Shown here in pieces: positions 41,701-56,000 of a stretch of DNA of 64,000 nt. The notes beneath the pieces were generated by a model. The model made no database searches. It saw only the letters and a program-made list of their open reading frames with translations, and was not told where the DNA came from. Numbering within the stretch: the first letter of the stretch is position 1; every line of letters begins with the position of its first letter. Source of the DNA: Owenia fusiformis (lineage: Eukaryota > Annelida > Polychaeta > Sabellida > Oweniidae). The position numbers were made by a program, and so were the translations under genes. Location of the stretch: the NCBI GenBank assembly GCA_903813345.2, contig CAIIXF020000008.1:1995341-2059340 (forward strand), given 5' to 3'.

Positions 41701-44700
41701 AATATGCGTTAAGAAAAGAGATAAACATGTATAACATCGCAACCATCACAACATAATATCATTGTACATGTAGATCAATGTAACTGTATAAATATAGTTT
41801 GTATAATTGTAGTCTGGCCATGCCCTGATAACCCAGTGGCCGTGCCTTAATAATTTCTAAATTCTGAAATTCTACATGCATTCATCGGCATGTTGATCAT
41901 GGGTCAGGTTGCTCTGTAGCCTGGATAGGTTACTGAATATAAACCTTTGATAAATGAGCTGCTGTATGTCTATGACAAAACGAGAGCATGTACTCTGAAG
42001 CTGACATATTCCCATGACCTTGTATATTTTCGAGACAAGTAATTTTGTGAAAAAACTGTTTAAAGTCTAGGTTATGCTATTAAACTCTATCTTAGCTTAA
42101 AAACAAGTTTCAAGGTTCCGGTGGTAACATAAAAATAAAGAACTAGTCCCAAAAAGTCTTACTAGACCCTAAAATTACTCCAATTATTCGTAGAGAAACT
42201 TTCTAAAGTTCCGATGCACTTAAATTACTGATATGTCTGCCGTGTGCAAGGTCGGGCTAGGACCAGTGAGCACCTTTTGCAGTATACATCCCATCCACAA
42301 TGTTCTCCAAAGTGGAACACCCATAACATTACACCTTCACCAAGGTTGGTGAATGTTGTTGGTTGTTCTATGAACACCATTGTTGCAGACATAGCTCAGT
42401 TACATACATAGAACTACAAATGAAAACGCAGGCTAGTAGGTGTGCATTTGCAAACTGTAGTTACGCAAAGGGTCAAAATGCAAGTATTATTGATGGAGCC
42501 AATCATCTCATCTTTGGCATTTGTGCTTATATATTCAATGATTTTGCAGAAAAGCCTCTACAACCTACTTCTACTGGAAAATAACGTGATTTCCAACCTC
42601 CCTGGTGAGCTTCTGCTAAATATTTCGCACGTTTGATGTCATTAGATTCTTCAATTTGCTCTTCCAAAGGGACTGTCAGTTCAACCAGAATAACACATTT
42701 AGTAGTTTTCGAAGTAATGACGATACCAGGTCTTAGGTTTGTGATGGCCACTTCTGGAGGAAAGACAAGCTGCTTGGTTAGAACTGCTCTCAACTTCCAG
42801 CCTGCTGCTGAATCTAGAATACCTCTGTAAGCTTTATGTTGATGTTTAGTCCTTGCTTCTTCCCCAGCTTTCTGGAAACTGATAACTTGAGTTCTCCCAG
42901 CATTAGGAAGTGTCTTGATAGAGTGTTCACAGCATGGCATCCTGTCCAGACTCAGCTGGCCTTTTGCTCTATATGATTTGCCCCTCACATTAGTGGAGAA
43001 AATAGAGAGAATTGTCAGCAGGTATCTTAGGGGCGGGGTCAAAATATCAATGTTCATATGGAGACGAAAGTAATTTCATTTGGACAACAACCCCCCACCC
43101 CCCCTCTAGACGAAAGCTTAGGTCACTTCAAAAAAACATTGATTTTCAGTGACTGAGAGGCATAATCGTATCCTATTTGCCGGGTTGTTATTACGGTGAA
43201 TTAACACACGTTCGCAATTTAACTGCATTGAACTCTTCAAAAGGAGGAGGGAAAAGTACGGAATTTATTTGAAAAATGATCGAATTATCGTCTTTATCTA
43301 CCGATATTTTGGACCTATCACACAAAAAAGCTCACCAACTATTGAAAACAAGCCGTTTTATCAGAACATAGCGCCAGAAAAAGTGGGTAAGTCCAATTAT
43401 TTTTTGTATATCAGATCCGAATTATCGATGTTTTTTTGGTCAACGAAAGTGCCCAAAAACCCCCTCCCCCCTTGCGAAAGTACTTTTGTCTCCATATGAA
43501 CATCGATATTTTGACCCCGCCCCTTAGAAGGTGTCTTGGTGGGGTTCACTGTATACTAACTTCGACAGGGGTCCTTGGCTGAACCTTCGGATATCAATAC
43601 ATTCCCATTCCAAATTGTCAAATTTTAATCTGTTCCCATAACAAGCAATATAATGCCTAAAAGCCATACCAAATGTCCAAATATAAGACCAATGCCATAT
43701 CAAATGTCTAAATATAGGACCAATGCCATACCAAATATCTAAATATAGGAGAAATGCTGTACCATTGCTATGATTGGTCCAAAGTAGAATATTTCCCGGG
43801 AAAAGGCTAATATTTAAACTGAAGAAGGTCCTAAGAATAAGGCGATATATGAGGAAAATGTCCCATTACAACCTCAAATTAAGGATATGTGTAAGTATAA
43901 CTACTAAGACCAATGCCATACCACGATCATTCTCATACCAGAAAGTGGAAAATTCTGACCATTTCCATCCCTCGAAAGTCATAATGTTGGGGCATTCTCA
44001 TACCAGATCCTAAAAGGGCATTTTGCCATACGGAATGTCAAAAAACTAATCTGGCCTTGTGGAACATGCTGGATGATCCAACATGCCCTTTGTGAAGACA
44101 AACCTGCCTCACTCAGACATGTGCTTAGTTCCTGTAAAGTTGCTCTTAAGCCCTGTATACACTGTAAATAGCGCTTCAATTGTTTCAATTGTTTCAATCG
44201 TTTCAACCAATTTAATGGTTTCAATGCTTGCATCATTTCCTACGTTTCAATGCTTATGTCATTTTGAGCATTTCAATCGTTTCAATCGATTCGCCTTTGA
44301 AATTAATTTCAAAGTTTCGCTGTTTGCGCCTGTTTCGCCGTTTCAAGCATTTCAATCATACTACCAATTCATGAAGAAACGGGCGAAATGATTGAAGAGA
44401 AAAACGAACATGCACATTTACGCCAAGTTACAATTTTTCTCTTTTTTCATTATTTTACGAGTTATAGGCAGAATTTCCACAACATTTTAATCACAAATTA
44501 AATACATAAGTTACATTAACGGAACTTCAAACACAGTTAAAATCTGCACTTTTAGCTGGTTCCAATTACGTAACAATATTGAGGTATTATATCTTAAACA
44601 AATGAGATTGTTTTGGAGATTCTGCCTACAACTTGTGAAATAAGGAAAAAAGAAAAATCATCCTTCTAGGTTTCGACATTTTGTTACCAACACGAATCTA

Positions 44701-46985
44701 TTTCTTTGCCAATGGATGTTGACCCTTTGAATTGCCTATGGACTTCGAGACTGGATTTTATCTATCCCACATCATTTGAAACTGAATACTCTATCTTTTG
44801 TGAGTACTAGTATCTATAACTATTTTTGATATTATGAGTATTGGTTATCAATTTTTTCAATTTTTCTTCAACATGTATTGTAATGACGTCAGTATGAATG
44901 AAATGTCCCTTGGTGTTCTGGTCCTGGATTGTGATATTGGTTCTCGATTGGAGGGGGAGGGGGATGTTAGACATTGTTTCTTTTCACGTTAGATCATGGT
45001 TTGGGGATATATAGGGTCTACTTTTCTTATGACAGATTTACACTTACAGTTTGCTTTTCTTGTTGGGTTTCTTTAAAGTTTTTAGTCACCCTTCCCTTTG
45101 GCTTTTGCGCTTATATATTCCCCTCTAGTTTGAAGAGTACAGTAAAAATGAATCTACAGGGCGTCCACAAAAAAAGTATACCCAACTTCAATGCCAGGTT
45201 ACCAGAATTCTGAGCAATTTTAAAAAAATAAAAAGGTAGCAGTAAAAGGCCTAGTTTGTCCTCCATCCAATGGTACCTGGATCATTATGTAACTGTCATG
45301 GATGACTGAGCAATCTTGACTTTTATGAAAGGTGGTAAAATCAGCACTGTGCCAAATTAGCATTCAAGTAGGAATGACAAAGTGGATGTTTTTTGTGTTC
45401 AAAACATTATTAATGTTCAAATTGATACTTGTTTTATGTTCTTCACACTTTTGCATAATTTTCCATAACTTTTAGTCTGTACCTCCCTGTCGAGAAATTG
45501 GATCCGAAGAGTCTCTTGAACAGCAATGAAACTTCTACTTGCTGATATGCAGCTTTGAAGTCAATTGTATCCCCATGTAAAGACAGTAACCCTTGCTGAA
45601 ATCCTCATTTTCTCAGAAAAACTCAAGTTTATTGAGTCTAAACAAGTAGATTAATGTGGGACAGTATTGCTAGAATTCATTTCAATAGTAAGAATAGTGG
45701 TTCTATAAACAGTTCATGGGATTTGCCTTTTAGAACTTTTTGTTGGCTCTACTACTCAGGTGTCAGTTGAACCATTTCTGCAGGCCTATTTTAGAGTAAG
45801 TTAAGCTTTTTGCAAAACCTTTTTCATAAGAGAGTTACTCAGTCCCAAGTCCAGTTCAGTATGGAAGGTCTGTCCTCTGACTTAATGTAACAGAAAAAGA
45901 ATGCTAAGCCAATTACAAATCAATTGCCACACATGAAGGTAACTTGGCCCAGTGCTAATTTTACCACCTCTCATGATGGTCAAGATTACTCAGTCATACA
46001 TGACAGTTACATTATGATCTTGGTACCATTTGATGGAGAATAAATCAGGCTTTTTACTACTACCTTTGTATTTTTAAAAAAATGCTTAGGATTCCAGTAA
46101 TTTGGATTTGAAGTTGGGTATACTTTTTTTGTGGACGCCCTGTATAATTAAGGTGTTATACTTGAGCCAATGCACTGGAGTTATCATAAAGATTTGGATA
46201 CTATCACACTAGGAAATTTAAAACTCACCCATGGAAAAGGGAATAATCTTGTCATGATTCTGCAGCTTTCCCTCTTCATCAATGAAGCGAGATGGGTCAA
46301 ACTTCTCAGGATTAGGCCACGTATTTGGATCATGGTGGACAGCATATAAGTTTGGTATAAGAATCGTTGACTCTGGAATTGTGTATCCAGCCAATGTTGT
46401 GGTTTTGGAACATACATGAGGTACAGCCATTGGCCCAACTGGCATTAAACGTAGGGATTCGTAACATACTGCATCAATGTACTGGAGCTGCTTTCGATCT
46501 GCTATGGTTGGTTGCCGATCTTGTCCAATGTTCTCGTCAATCAACCTATGGATCTATAAAATGTACATGTATATTTATTTGAAGTTTGTAATTTCTCTAA
46601 GTAATAGATCTATTTTGTATTTCTGTATTCCAATTCCAATTATTTATGGCCTTGAGATTTATCATACTGTGCTCGACATACCTTATCTTGGACATCTGGG
46701 TTGTTTAGCAAGTATGCCAAAGTTATGTAGAGAACTGATCTTGTTGAATGAAGACTTGCCTGGTAAAGTTCATAGACCATCACTATAAGACGTTTGGCTA
46801 GAATAGATAATATAAATTATTTAACACTTTCCAACACGCCTGACCATCGACAATGTACAGTGACAAAATATACCATAGTACACTTTAGATGTACGGTGTC
46901 ACTATTAAATGATTTAAAGCAAAGACAATGATGTAGGTTTTAAAAAAATTATCTGAGCAATACATTAAGGATTTCAAGTTTGATT

Positions 46986-47018
<33 letters not shown>

Positions 47019-50000
47019 TGGATCTTACACATACATCATACATGATATACATACATGTTCATATAATTATTTAAAATTTTACAATAAATACAATTTTGAA
47101 CAGCTCATCTCCATGTACAGAGGATTTCCAAATAATATAATTTACAAATGTTTACACCACAATTGCACAATAGTCTTCAAGAACATATGGGTTACCATGG
47201 TTTTATAATATATACTCCATACCTTAAATATATGATAAATTATTTTACATTTTACAAATAGATACTATTTTCAACAGCCCATCTCCATGTACAGAGGATT
47301 TCCAAACAATATAATTTACAAATGTTAACATCACAATTGCACAATAGTCTTTAATCTTTTTGGTAACCTATATGTTATGTTATGTTATGTTATTAAAGAC
47401 TATTTCAAGTTTGATTTCATGTGTATTTGTTTGGGAAGACATTTAACTTTCTAGTAACGTTAAAAGATTTTCAAACAGTGCTCAATTTTTTTCTTGGTTA
47501 ATCTACTCATATAATTGGTCTGTTGAAAAATGTTGTTTTTACACATTTCCTTTGATCATTTCCTCGCCTGTTGTCTAAGAGTGTCGAATATTTTTATGAG
47601 AATATGTTTCTCTAAACTACACAATTCAGGACGGGTGGAGATTGATAAATATTCAAGTATTTATTGAAATTTAAAAAAATCAGAAATATGCGTTGTCAAC
47701 TCGAATGTACGTTGTCCCTGTAATTGAAATTCATGAGATATACGTAATATTAAACAATGTAATGATTTCATTCCAAGTGATCTTTAATGAACATGTTCAA
47801 GTATCCTTTTTGCTTTTTCATTTTATGAAAGTATTGTTGTGGTGGTGGTTAATTTATGCCCATTGGGTGTTAGCTTCCAGCCCAAAGTCCCATCCAATGT
47901 CGTGAAATAGAATATGTTGAAGACTAGCACTGCCACGGAGTTTGCCTCCAGCCTCTTTGATTTTTTGGTGTCTGTACATTACGTTTTGTTAGTTACATTG
48001 ATAGATAGAATAGCTTATTGAATATGACTTTTTAAAATCCTGTTCATGATATATCTGGAAATTGCTCAATTGTTTCAATAGTTCAATCAAATTGAAGTAA
48101 TTCTGTAATTGTTCTGTTTCAATTTTAAATGCATCTGACCCCCCTGTCTGTTAGTGTTATGAAAAATATTGAGTAAGTTCAATGGGACAATGTACATTCG
48201 AGTTGACAACGTACACTTATGATTTTTTAAATTAAGCCAAAACGTTAATACTTATTAAATCTTCAACAGACCTTAATTGTGTAGTTTAAAGAAACATATT
48301 CTCAAAAAATGTTTGGCACTCTTAGACGACAAGGGAGGAAATGATCAAAGGAAATGTGTAAAAAAACAACATTTTCCTACTGACCAATTATATGGGTAGA
48401 TTGACTATGAAAAAATCGAGCACTGTTCGAAAATCTTTTAACGTTATTAGAAAGTTAAATGTCTTCCTAAACGAATACACAAAAATTAAACATGAAATCC
48501 TTAATGTAATCCTCAGATTTCTTTTTTTTAAAATCTGCATCAAACCTACATCATTGTCTTTGCTTCAAATCGGTTAAATAGTGACACCATTCATCTAAAG
48601 TGTACTACGGTATATTTTGTCACTGTATGTTGTCGATGATTAGGCGTGTCCAATGCTTCCTTGTCACAACCCTGTCTGGCAATATTGGCTGCCATCTGTT
48701 TTAAAGTATAGCTACTAGTATATCAGCACATTGTAGAATTTCTAGTATGTTGTAAAAATGTCAAATTTTGGCAGTTGTTATTTACACAGCCCAGGGATAT
48801 CTAAAAGCATCACCAGATACATGTAGTTACATATATGATGATGGATACTCACTTTCAATTGAGTTTGGATCTTCTTTTGCCATTTCCTTCCAATGTTTAA
48901 GCAAGCAGTCATTTTCCTGATCCTCCTCTAAATGTTTTGTGAAGAATTCGTTTCTCCTTGTTTGGTTAGCTAGACATTTTTTATAACCAAATATATCACC
49001 AGGGAGGAAGCGTAACAATGGGAATGGATCAAGAATCTGTGCCTTGATAAAGATTTCAAGCAACTCTGTTTCACCTAAAACAACAAAGATGTATAAGTAA
49101 AACTTTATCAATCCATTTGACAAATCAACTCCATTTACAATTTAAAGTTCATACCTAATTTGGGGTACTTGTATATTTATCAAACACATTATGATGTACA
49201 TAACCATGGAACATGTATAACCATAATAAGACAATGACATATTTAAACAAAATTTTATCACATTGTGTATACCATAACCACTATACCTGCTAGCTGTTCT
49301 TGGAAACTTTGATCATCATAGGCAAACCTTTTTCCCAAATTGAGCACATGAACAATGTTTGATGTGCACATTGTTAGACTCCAGTGCATGTCATATGGCT
49401 CTGTGGTTTTTTCATCCAAGTGGTCTAATAACACATGGGCCTCTTCCATTATATTGTTTTCAAACTGTGTTTTCCCCACATTGAAGGTTTTGTTGAGTGC
49501 TTTTGCCACAATACCTCTAATATGATCGCGACTATCTCCTCTTGCTAAGATCATTCCATACTCACCTAGAAAAAAAAAACTTGATTCATTGAAAGATGCT
49601 GACATTTATTCAAAACAAATCGTGTGATTCCTTGAATACTACTGCACTGAAAATCATCCTAATACCACAGACACATTTCTAAAAAATGAGCCAAATTGAA
49701 GAGTTGTTTGACCAAAATTGGCTGGCAAGTCGGAAACTGTAAGGTTGTTTGGAGATTATTAGCACATTTTTTTTTTATTAGATGTTGTACAGGTGACCAA
49801 GACCTTTAAACCCAGAGATAAAAGCTGTCAACATCCCCCTAATTATCCCACCAATTTAAGGTCGAGTGAGGTATAGAAAAGCTCTCTGTCCATTCGTTCG
49901 TGTGTCCAGGTGATAACTCAAATACCGGTTGACAGATTTGACTAAAATTTTATAGGCTTATGCCTTATGGGTATAGGACCTCAATTTTCAACATGGCTTC

Positions 50001-53000
50001 TGAATCCAAAATGGCCACCATTTTTTGTAAAACATGTAATCAAATACTAGTAGACGGATTTGGTTCAAATTTTTAATTCAAATTGAAAATGGCTGCTGAA
50101 TCTTAATTTGATTTAATTCTGGTGCAGGTATACTTGGACTTGCCAGTCTGTTGTGCTCACTAAGATACTAGAGCTGGGCTGTGATTTGTTGGAGGAGTTT
50201 GCAGCTTTGGGTTTTCCTTCCTTGATGAAGCTGATGTTCTGGTTCTGTTGCAGGGCACCCATTTCTAATTCACTAAATCATATGCAACAAGGATGCTTTC
50301 CCGAAAAAAAAGGAAATACACCCATGCCTTTATACTTTATTTTGTACTAGAAAATAATATGTGCAATTTTTTTAAAATTTGTTTTTTCTCACATTTTTGC
50401 TAACATATTAAGAAAAAGGCTAACTAAAGGTTTTTCCCAGTTTTTGAAATTCACTTATTTCTGTTTCTAAAAACTCAATTCCTTGTCTTTTGCTGTTCAT
50501 TGACTTCTTTTTTGGAAAGCTTATTAGATGTAAATTATGCTGTATATTATCATAAACCTGAATGCTATTTGTTTTGAGGGAAAATTTCAAATCATGAAGT
50601 CCAAATATGTTACTTTTAATATAATTAATGTGAAATAACCTTATATCGCAATTAACAATTTGATTGAAATTCAATGTGCTAACTTACCGTTCACTCTGCC
50701 TAACATATTCACAAAAAGGCTGTCTGGCCGATCTGAGAAATATTCCTTCTGCGCCACAAATGCTTCCTTGATTACATCGTAGCTATTCAGGAATATGTAT
50801 GGTTTGCTGCCCATGTGAATTGTCATGATGTCTCCATATTTTCTGGGCAGTTTAAGAAGTTGTTCCAGGAGGTTCTTGATGTCCAAGTAAGGTAGACTCC
50901 CCACTATCGGCCATGAAGGCAATCCTGGTGGAAGGTTAGGTTTAGGCCACAGTACCAAGCATCCAGATATGACCAGTAAGATCAACCCTATAGTTACAAT
51001 GAAATCCATCGCCAAATAAATGGTGCTGCAACTGTTCTGCAACTGTATGAGTTAAGCTTGTTAATGTTAACAAGTCAAGAGTTAGAGTGTAAATAATAAT
51101 ATATGATACTTTTATTATCCCAACAAATGAAACTCAGTAGGGATAAAGTGAAGCCCTCCATTCGTCTGTCTGTCTGGAAGATAACTCAAATACTAGTGCA
51201 GTAGATGAATTATTTCATATTTGGTGGAAAGATGTATATTGGTAAATAATTTTAGGCAAAAAAATGTTTTCAAAATGGCCATCACTTCAAAAATGGCTGG
51301 ACCTTTTCGCAAAAATCACAAGTTTTTCCTTTTTAACAAAAGTAATAAATATTATTGTTCGACATTTTGGTAGTATATTCACAACTTCTATCTTTTTCAC
51401 ATATATTCTGTGATTTTCACCCTGACCCCCAAGGGCCATAAAAATTACATAGTTATAAGTTAACCCAACGAACATGTTCGAGGTAGATATAGGAAAGCTG
51501 ACTATCCATTGGTCCGTCCATCCATTCTTCCGTCAGTTTGTGAGTCTGGGCGATTACTCAAATACCTGTTGGTGGATTTGATTCAAATTTTAAATGCTTA
51601 TGCCTTATGGGTGTAGGACCTCTGCTTGAGAAGGAGATTCCAATATGACCACTTAATTCAAAATGGCCACCATTTTTCGTAAAAAATGTTATTTTTGATT
51701 ACTCAAATACTAGTTGATGGATTTGGTTCAAATTTTATATGCTGATGCCCTTGAACAATGAAAGTTGATTCAAGAAGAGATTTTCAAGATCGTTGCTCAT
51801 TCAAAATGGCCGCCAGTTTTCGTAGAAAAATAATTTTTGATAACTCAGATAGCATATCAGATTTTATATGCTGATGCCTTGAGACACACTAGCTCTGTAT
51901 GACAAAGAATTCTCAAGATCACATCTATATTTCGAAGTGGCTGCCATTCTTCATAAAAAACGTAATCTTTGATGACCCAAATATTAGTGAACTGATTTCT
52001 TTTACATTTTATGTGCTGATGTCTCGGAACACAGTAGCTCTGTTCAAGAAAGAATTTTCAAAATAGCTGCCATTTTTCATAAAAAAATACGTAATGCCAG
52101 TGAATGGATTCGGTTCAAATTTTATATGCTGCTTCCTAGGGACAAATGAGCTCTGTTCAAGAAGAAATTTTCAAGATGGAGGCTGTATTTTAATAGCCAT
52201 CATTTTTCGTAGAAAATGTAATCTTTGATATCTCAAATACCAGTAGATGGATTTGGTTCAAATTTTAGATGCTGATATGCTCTGTTCAAGATGAAATTTT
52301 CAAGATAGCCCCTCGTTATCAAAATGTCTTTTGTTGGGTGGGATTTGCTACTCTGTGGAGTTGCTGTTTTCGTGTAAATCATGTCAGTCTGTCCTACATA
52401 TGGGTACTATACAGTTTTTTGTTGTGTTTTGTACAGTTTATAAACATACATAGACATCTATTATATATAAAAGAAGGTACTGTCACTGGTGCTCACATAG
52501 TTAGCTGGATCTATCGAAAGATACCAGAAGGTGTGAAGACAACAAAACATATTATAAAAATTTTAAAAATATATTTACAAAAAACTATCTATAAAGATTA
52601 CTAGTACAATGATGTAAAGGATACTTAACTCATGTTCAATCAATGATGCGCCTAACTGTTTATCAATATTGATAAATATCTTTGATGTTAGTTTTGTTTA
52701 CAAGAAATTATAACAATGTGACCTTGACCTTGAAGCCTCTAATAAAGAACAGTTCAAGTAATTATGTATATAAATCCTAAAGATGAATATCGTAGAATAA
52801 AGTAAATGTCAGTCCTGTTAAATCATAGAATTTGAATATGTTTCAAGATTTAAAATTGATGTCATGTTTTTTAATAAGATATAAAGGTGATTCTCTTTTG
52901 AATTGTCTGAATTTATATACCAGAATTTAACACCCTTTGGCCTACATATCTTTATCTTTTTATAATGCAAACTTTGTAGGGTGTCTCCAGTTCCAATGTT

Positions 53001-56000
53001 AACCCAAGTTTCACTTTTAGACTTGGTGGGCTCTCACCAGGGGGCACTGAGAAGTGGTATCTCTGGAGCAATGATGTTAGTACCAAGAATAATGACATTT
53101 TGGCCACTTCTTTACCTGGGCATACACGCTTCCCTAAAATTAGAGTTAAAGCTAGACATATTTTTTGTCCTGATGTGGACATTTTGTTATTTCTTTCATT
53201 TTATAATGTTATAATGTGGATAAAACTCCCATTAGGGGGTCTTCCATTTATTTTGATGTACGGTTTATTTGAATTGAAATGAAATACAAATTATGGTATG
53301 ATAAAAAATAGAATTAATAGAAAATGAAGGCAATGAGAACACTCACCCATGGAAAAAGGAATAATCTTATCATGATTTTGCAGCTTTCCTTCTTCATCAA
53401 TGAAGCGAGATGGGTCAAACTTCTCAGGGTTAGGCCATGTATTTGGATCATGGTGGACAGCATACAAGTTTGGTATAAGAATCGCTGACTCTGGAATTGT
53501 GTATCCAGCCAATGTTGTGGTTTTGGAACATATATGGGGTATACCCATTGGACCAATTGGCATCAAACGTAGGGTTTCGTAGCATACTGCATCAATGTAC
53601 TGGAGGTGTTTTCGATCAGCTATGGTTGGTTGCCGATCTTGTCCAATGTTCTCATCAATCAGCTTATGGATCTGGGAATATACATTTCATTGTAGTTAGT
53701 TATTTCTCTAAGTAGGGGCTATTGATGAACCTTGCGGCACACATACAGAAGTTAACAAATCATCGAGTATTTACTGAGTTAAATGTTTACAATATTGTAG
53801 ACTAGTATTACATAGTTATACCCCCCGGTTTATACCCACATGTTTTTGTATGTTTTCAAATATATGTGATGACATACCTTTTCTTGTACACCAGGGTTGT
53901 TAAGCATGTATGCCAAAGCAATGTAAAGAGTTGAGCTATTTGTATGAATACTTCCTTCAAAAAGTTCATAGACCAAAACTATGAGACTTTCGACTACAAT
54001 CAAAAACATAACATATTTTATACTTTCCAAAGATTTTTGCAAATCGAAATGTTTAATTCACAAGATGACTTATAAATCCAAATTGGCTATCTCTTCCTCC
54101 TCACTTGAAAAAACATATTCCTTGTTATTATGTTGTAATTGTGTGCTTTAAATCATTCCCAATTCTTCACGATTATCTTTTGACAGTAAAATGGTTTTGA
54201 CATTCTTGTAAGAATAATTTTTGATCCTTTATTCATGGATACTCACTTTCAATTGAGTTTGGATCTTCTTTTGCCATTTCTTTCCAATGTTTAAGCAAGC
54301 AGTCATTTTCCTGATTCTCTTCTAAATGTTTTGTGAAGAATTTGTTTCTTATTGTTTGGTTAGCCAAACATTTTTTATAACCAAATATATCACCAGGGAG
54401 GAAGCGTAACAACGGGAATGGATCAAGAATCTGTGCCTTTATAAAGAATTCAAACAGCTCTTTTTCACCTAAAATAACAAAGAGAACTATGTATAAGCAA
54501 AATTTTCAAAAATCTGTTTGAAAAATTGGTTCAGTTTCAGCTTAAACACATGACAAAATAATCAATTTTGCCTAGAATAACAAATCTTTGAGAGGTATGA
54601 ATTGGTATATTTCTAATATGGTGAAGTATTGGCCAAAAACGTATAGCTAGGTTCACATACACAATTAGTACATCTTGGTTGACTAAAGTAATATCATGAT
54701 AAAGCAGTGGTCTTTTTGAACTGAATTTTATATATCATAATAATAATTATACCTTCTAGCTGTTCCTGGAAGCTCTCATCATCATATGCAAACCGTTTTC
54801 CCAAATTGAGCACATGGACAATGTTTGATGTGCACATTGTTAAACTCCAGCGCATGTCATATGGCTTTGTTTTTTCATCCAAGTGGTCTAATAATACATG
54901 GACCTCTTCCATAACATTGTTTTCAAACTGTGTTTTCCCAACGTTGAAGGTTTTGTTGAGTGCTTTGGCAACGATTCCCCTTACATGATTGCGAGTATCT
55001 CCTTTAGCCAAAATCATTCCAGTCTCACCTAGAAGATGACATGATTGGTAGAGAGATGTTGACATATATTTTCAAAGTACCAGAAATCGACATTATACTT
55101 TAACTTGAAAATTACTAAATCAAAAATCATTTTGATTGGAATGATGGTCCTTTAAATGCTCTTAAATTATTTTCACACATTGCAAATTATTGTGATTATA
55201 TGAAATCACTAAAAGGACATATTTTCAATGAAACATTTTGCAAGGGTCAAGTTGGCAAAGCATCAGTTTCAGTCTGTAGGGTCAAGATGTCACCTTGACT
55301 ACTGCATAAGGAATGACCTTGGATGCGGAGATTGGTTATATAATTTATGGTAGTAATATGAAATACTCCTTTCGGATTGGCTAGAATCAGACACACCTCA
55401 CCTAGCTATGTGTGAATGTGAAATAACCTGATGTGAAATAACCTTATATCGCAATTCACAATTTGATTAGTGTACAACACGCCGATTTACCTTTCACTCT
55501 TGCTAACATATTCACAAAAAGGCTGTCTGGCCGATCTGAGAAATATTCCTTCTGCGCTACAAATGCTTCCTTGATTACATTGTAGCTATTCAGGAATACA
55601 TATGGTTTGCTGCCCATGTGGATTGTCATGACGTCTCCATATTTTCTGTGCAGTTTAAGAAGTTGTTCCAGTAGGTTCTTGATGTCCAAGTAAGGTAGAC
55701 TTCCCAAAATCGGCCATGAAGGCAATCCTGGTGGAAGATTGCGTTTAGGCCATAGCACCAAATATGCAATGATGATCAATGAGATCAGTCCTATCGTAAG
55801 AATGAAATCCATTTTTTGCTAAACGTTCTCTTAAACAGTTGACCTGTGTTGTTGTTTCCTTTGCACTCTGGCCTTTTGCGTTGTTGAAAAGAAGTGAAAA
55901 TACTGAATGTAACCTCTGTGCACCTCTAAGTTGAACCAATTTAAATAGATATTTGTTCAAAGAAAACATACAGGCCCATTATATTCCCAAGGTTATACAA

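Noticed and set aside
42363-42636. Overlapping plus-strand frames opposite the retroelement-like fragment
   Set aside because: They are antisense shadows of the minus-strand PVEVGCRGF frame.
44083-44391. 102-codon plus-strand frame rich in FNRFNRF and SIVSIVS
   Set aside because: It comes from the GTTTCAAT-type tandem repeat and is not a protein gene.
53314-53556. Alternative frame overlapping P450 exon 5 (also 46184-46438)
   Set aside because: It is a shadow of the true exon; the ExxR-containing frame with correct splice phases is the coding one.
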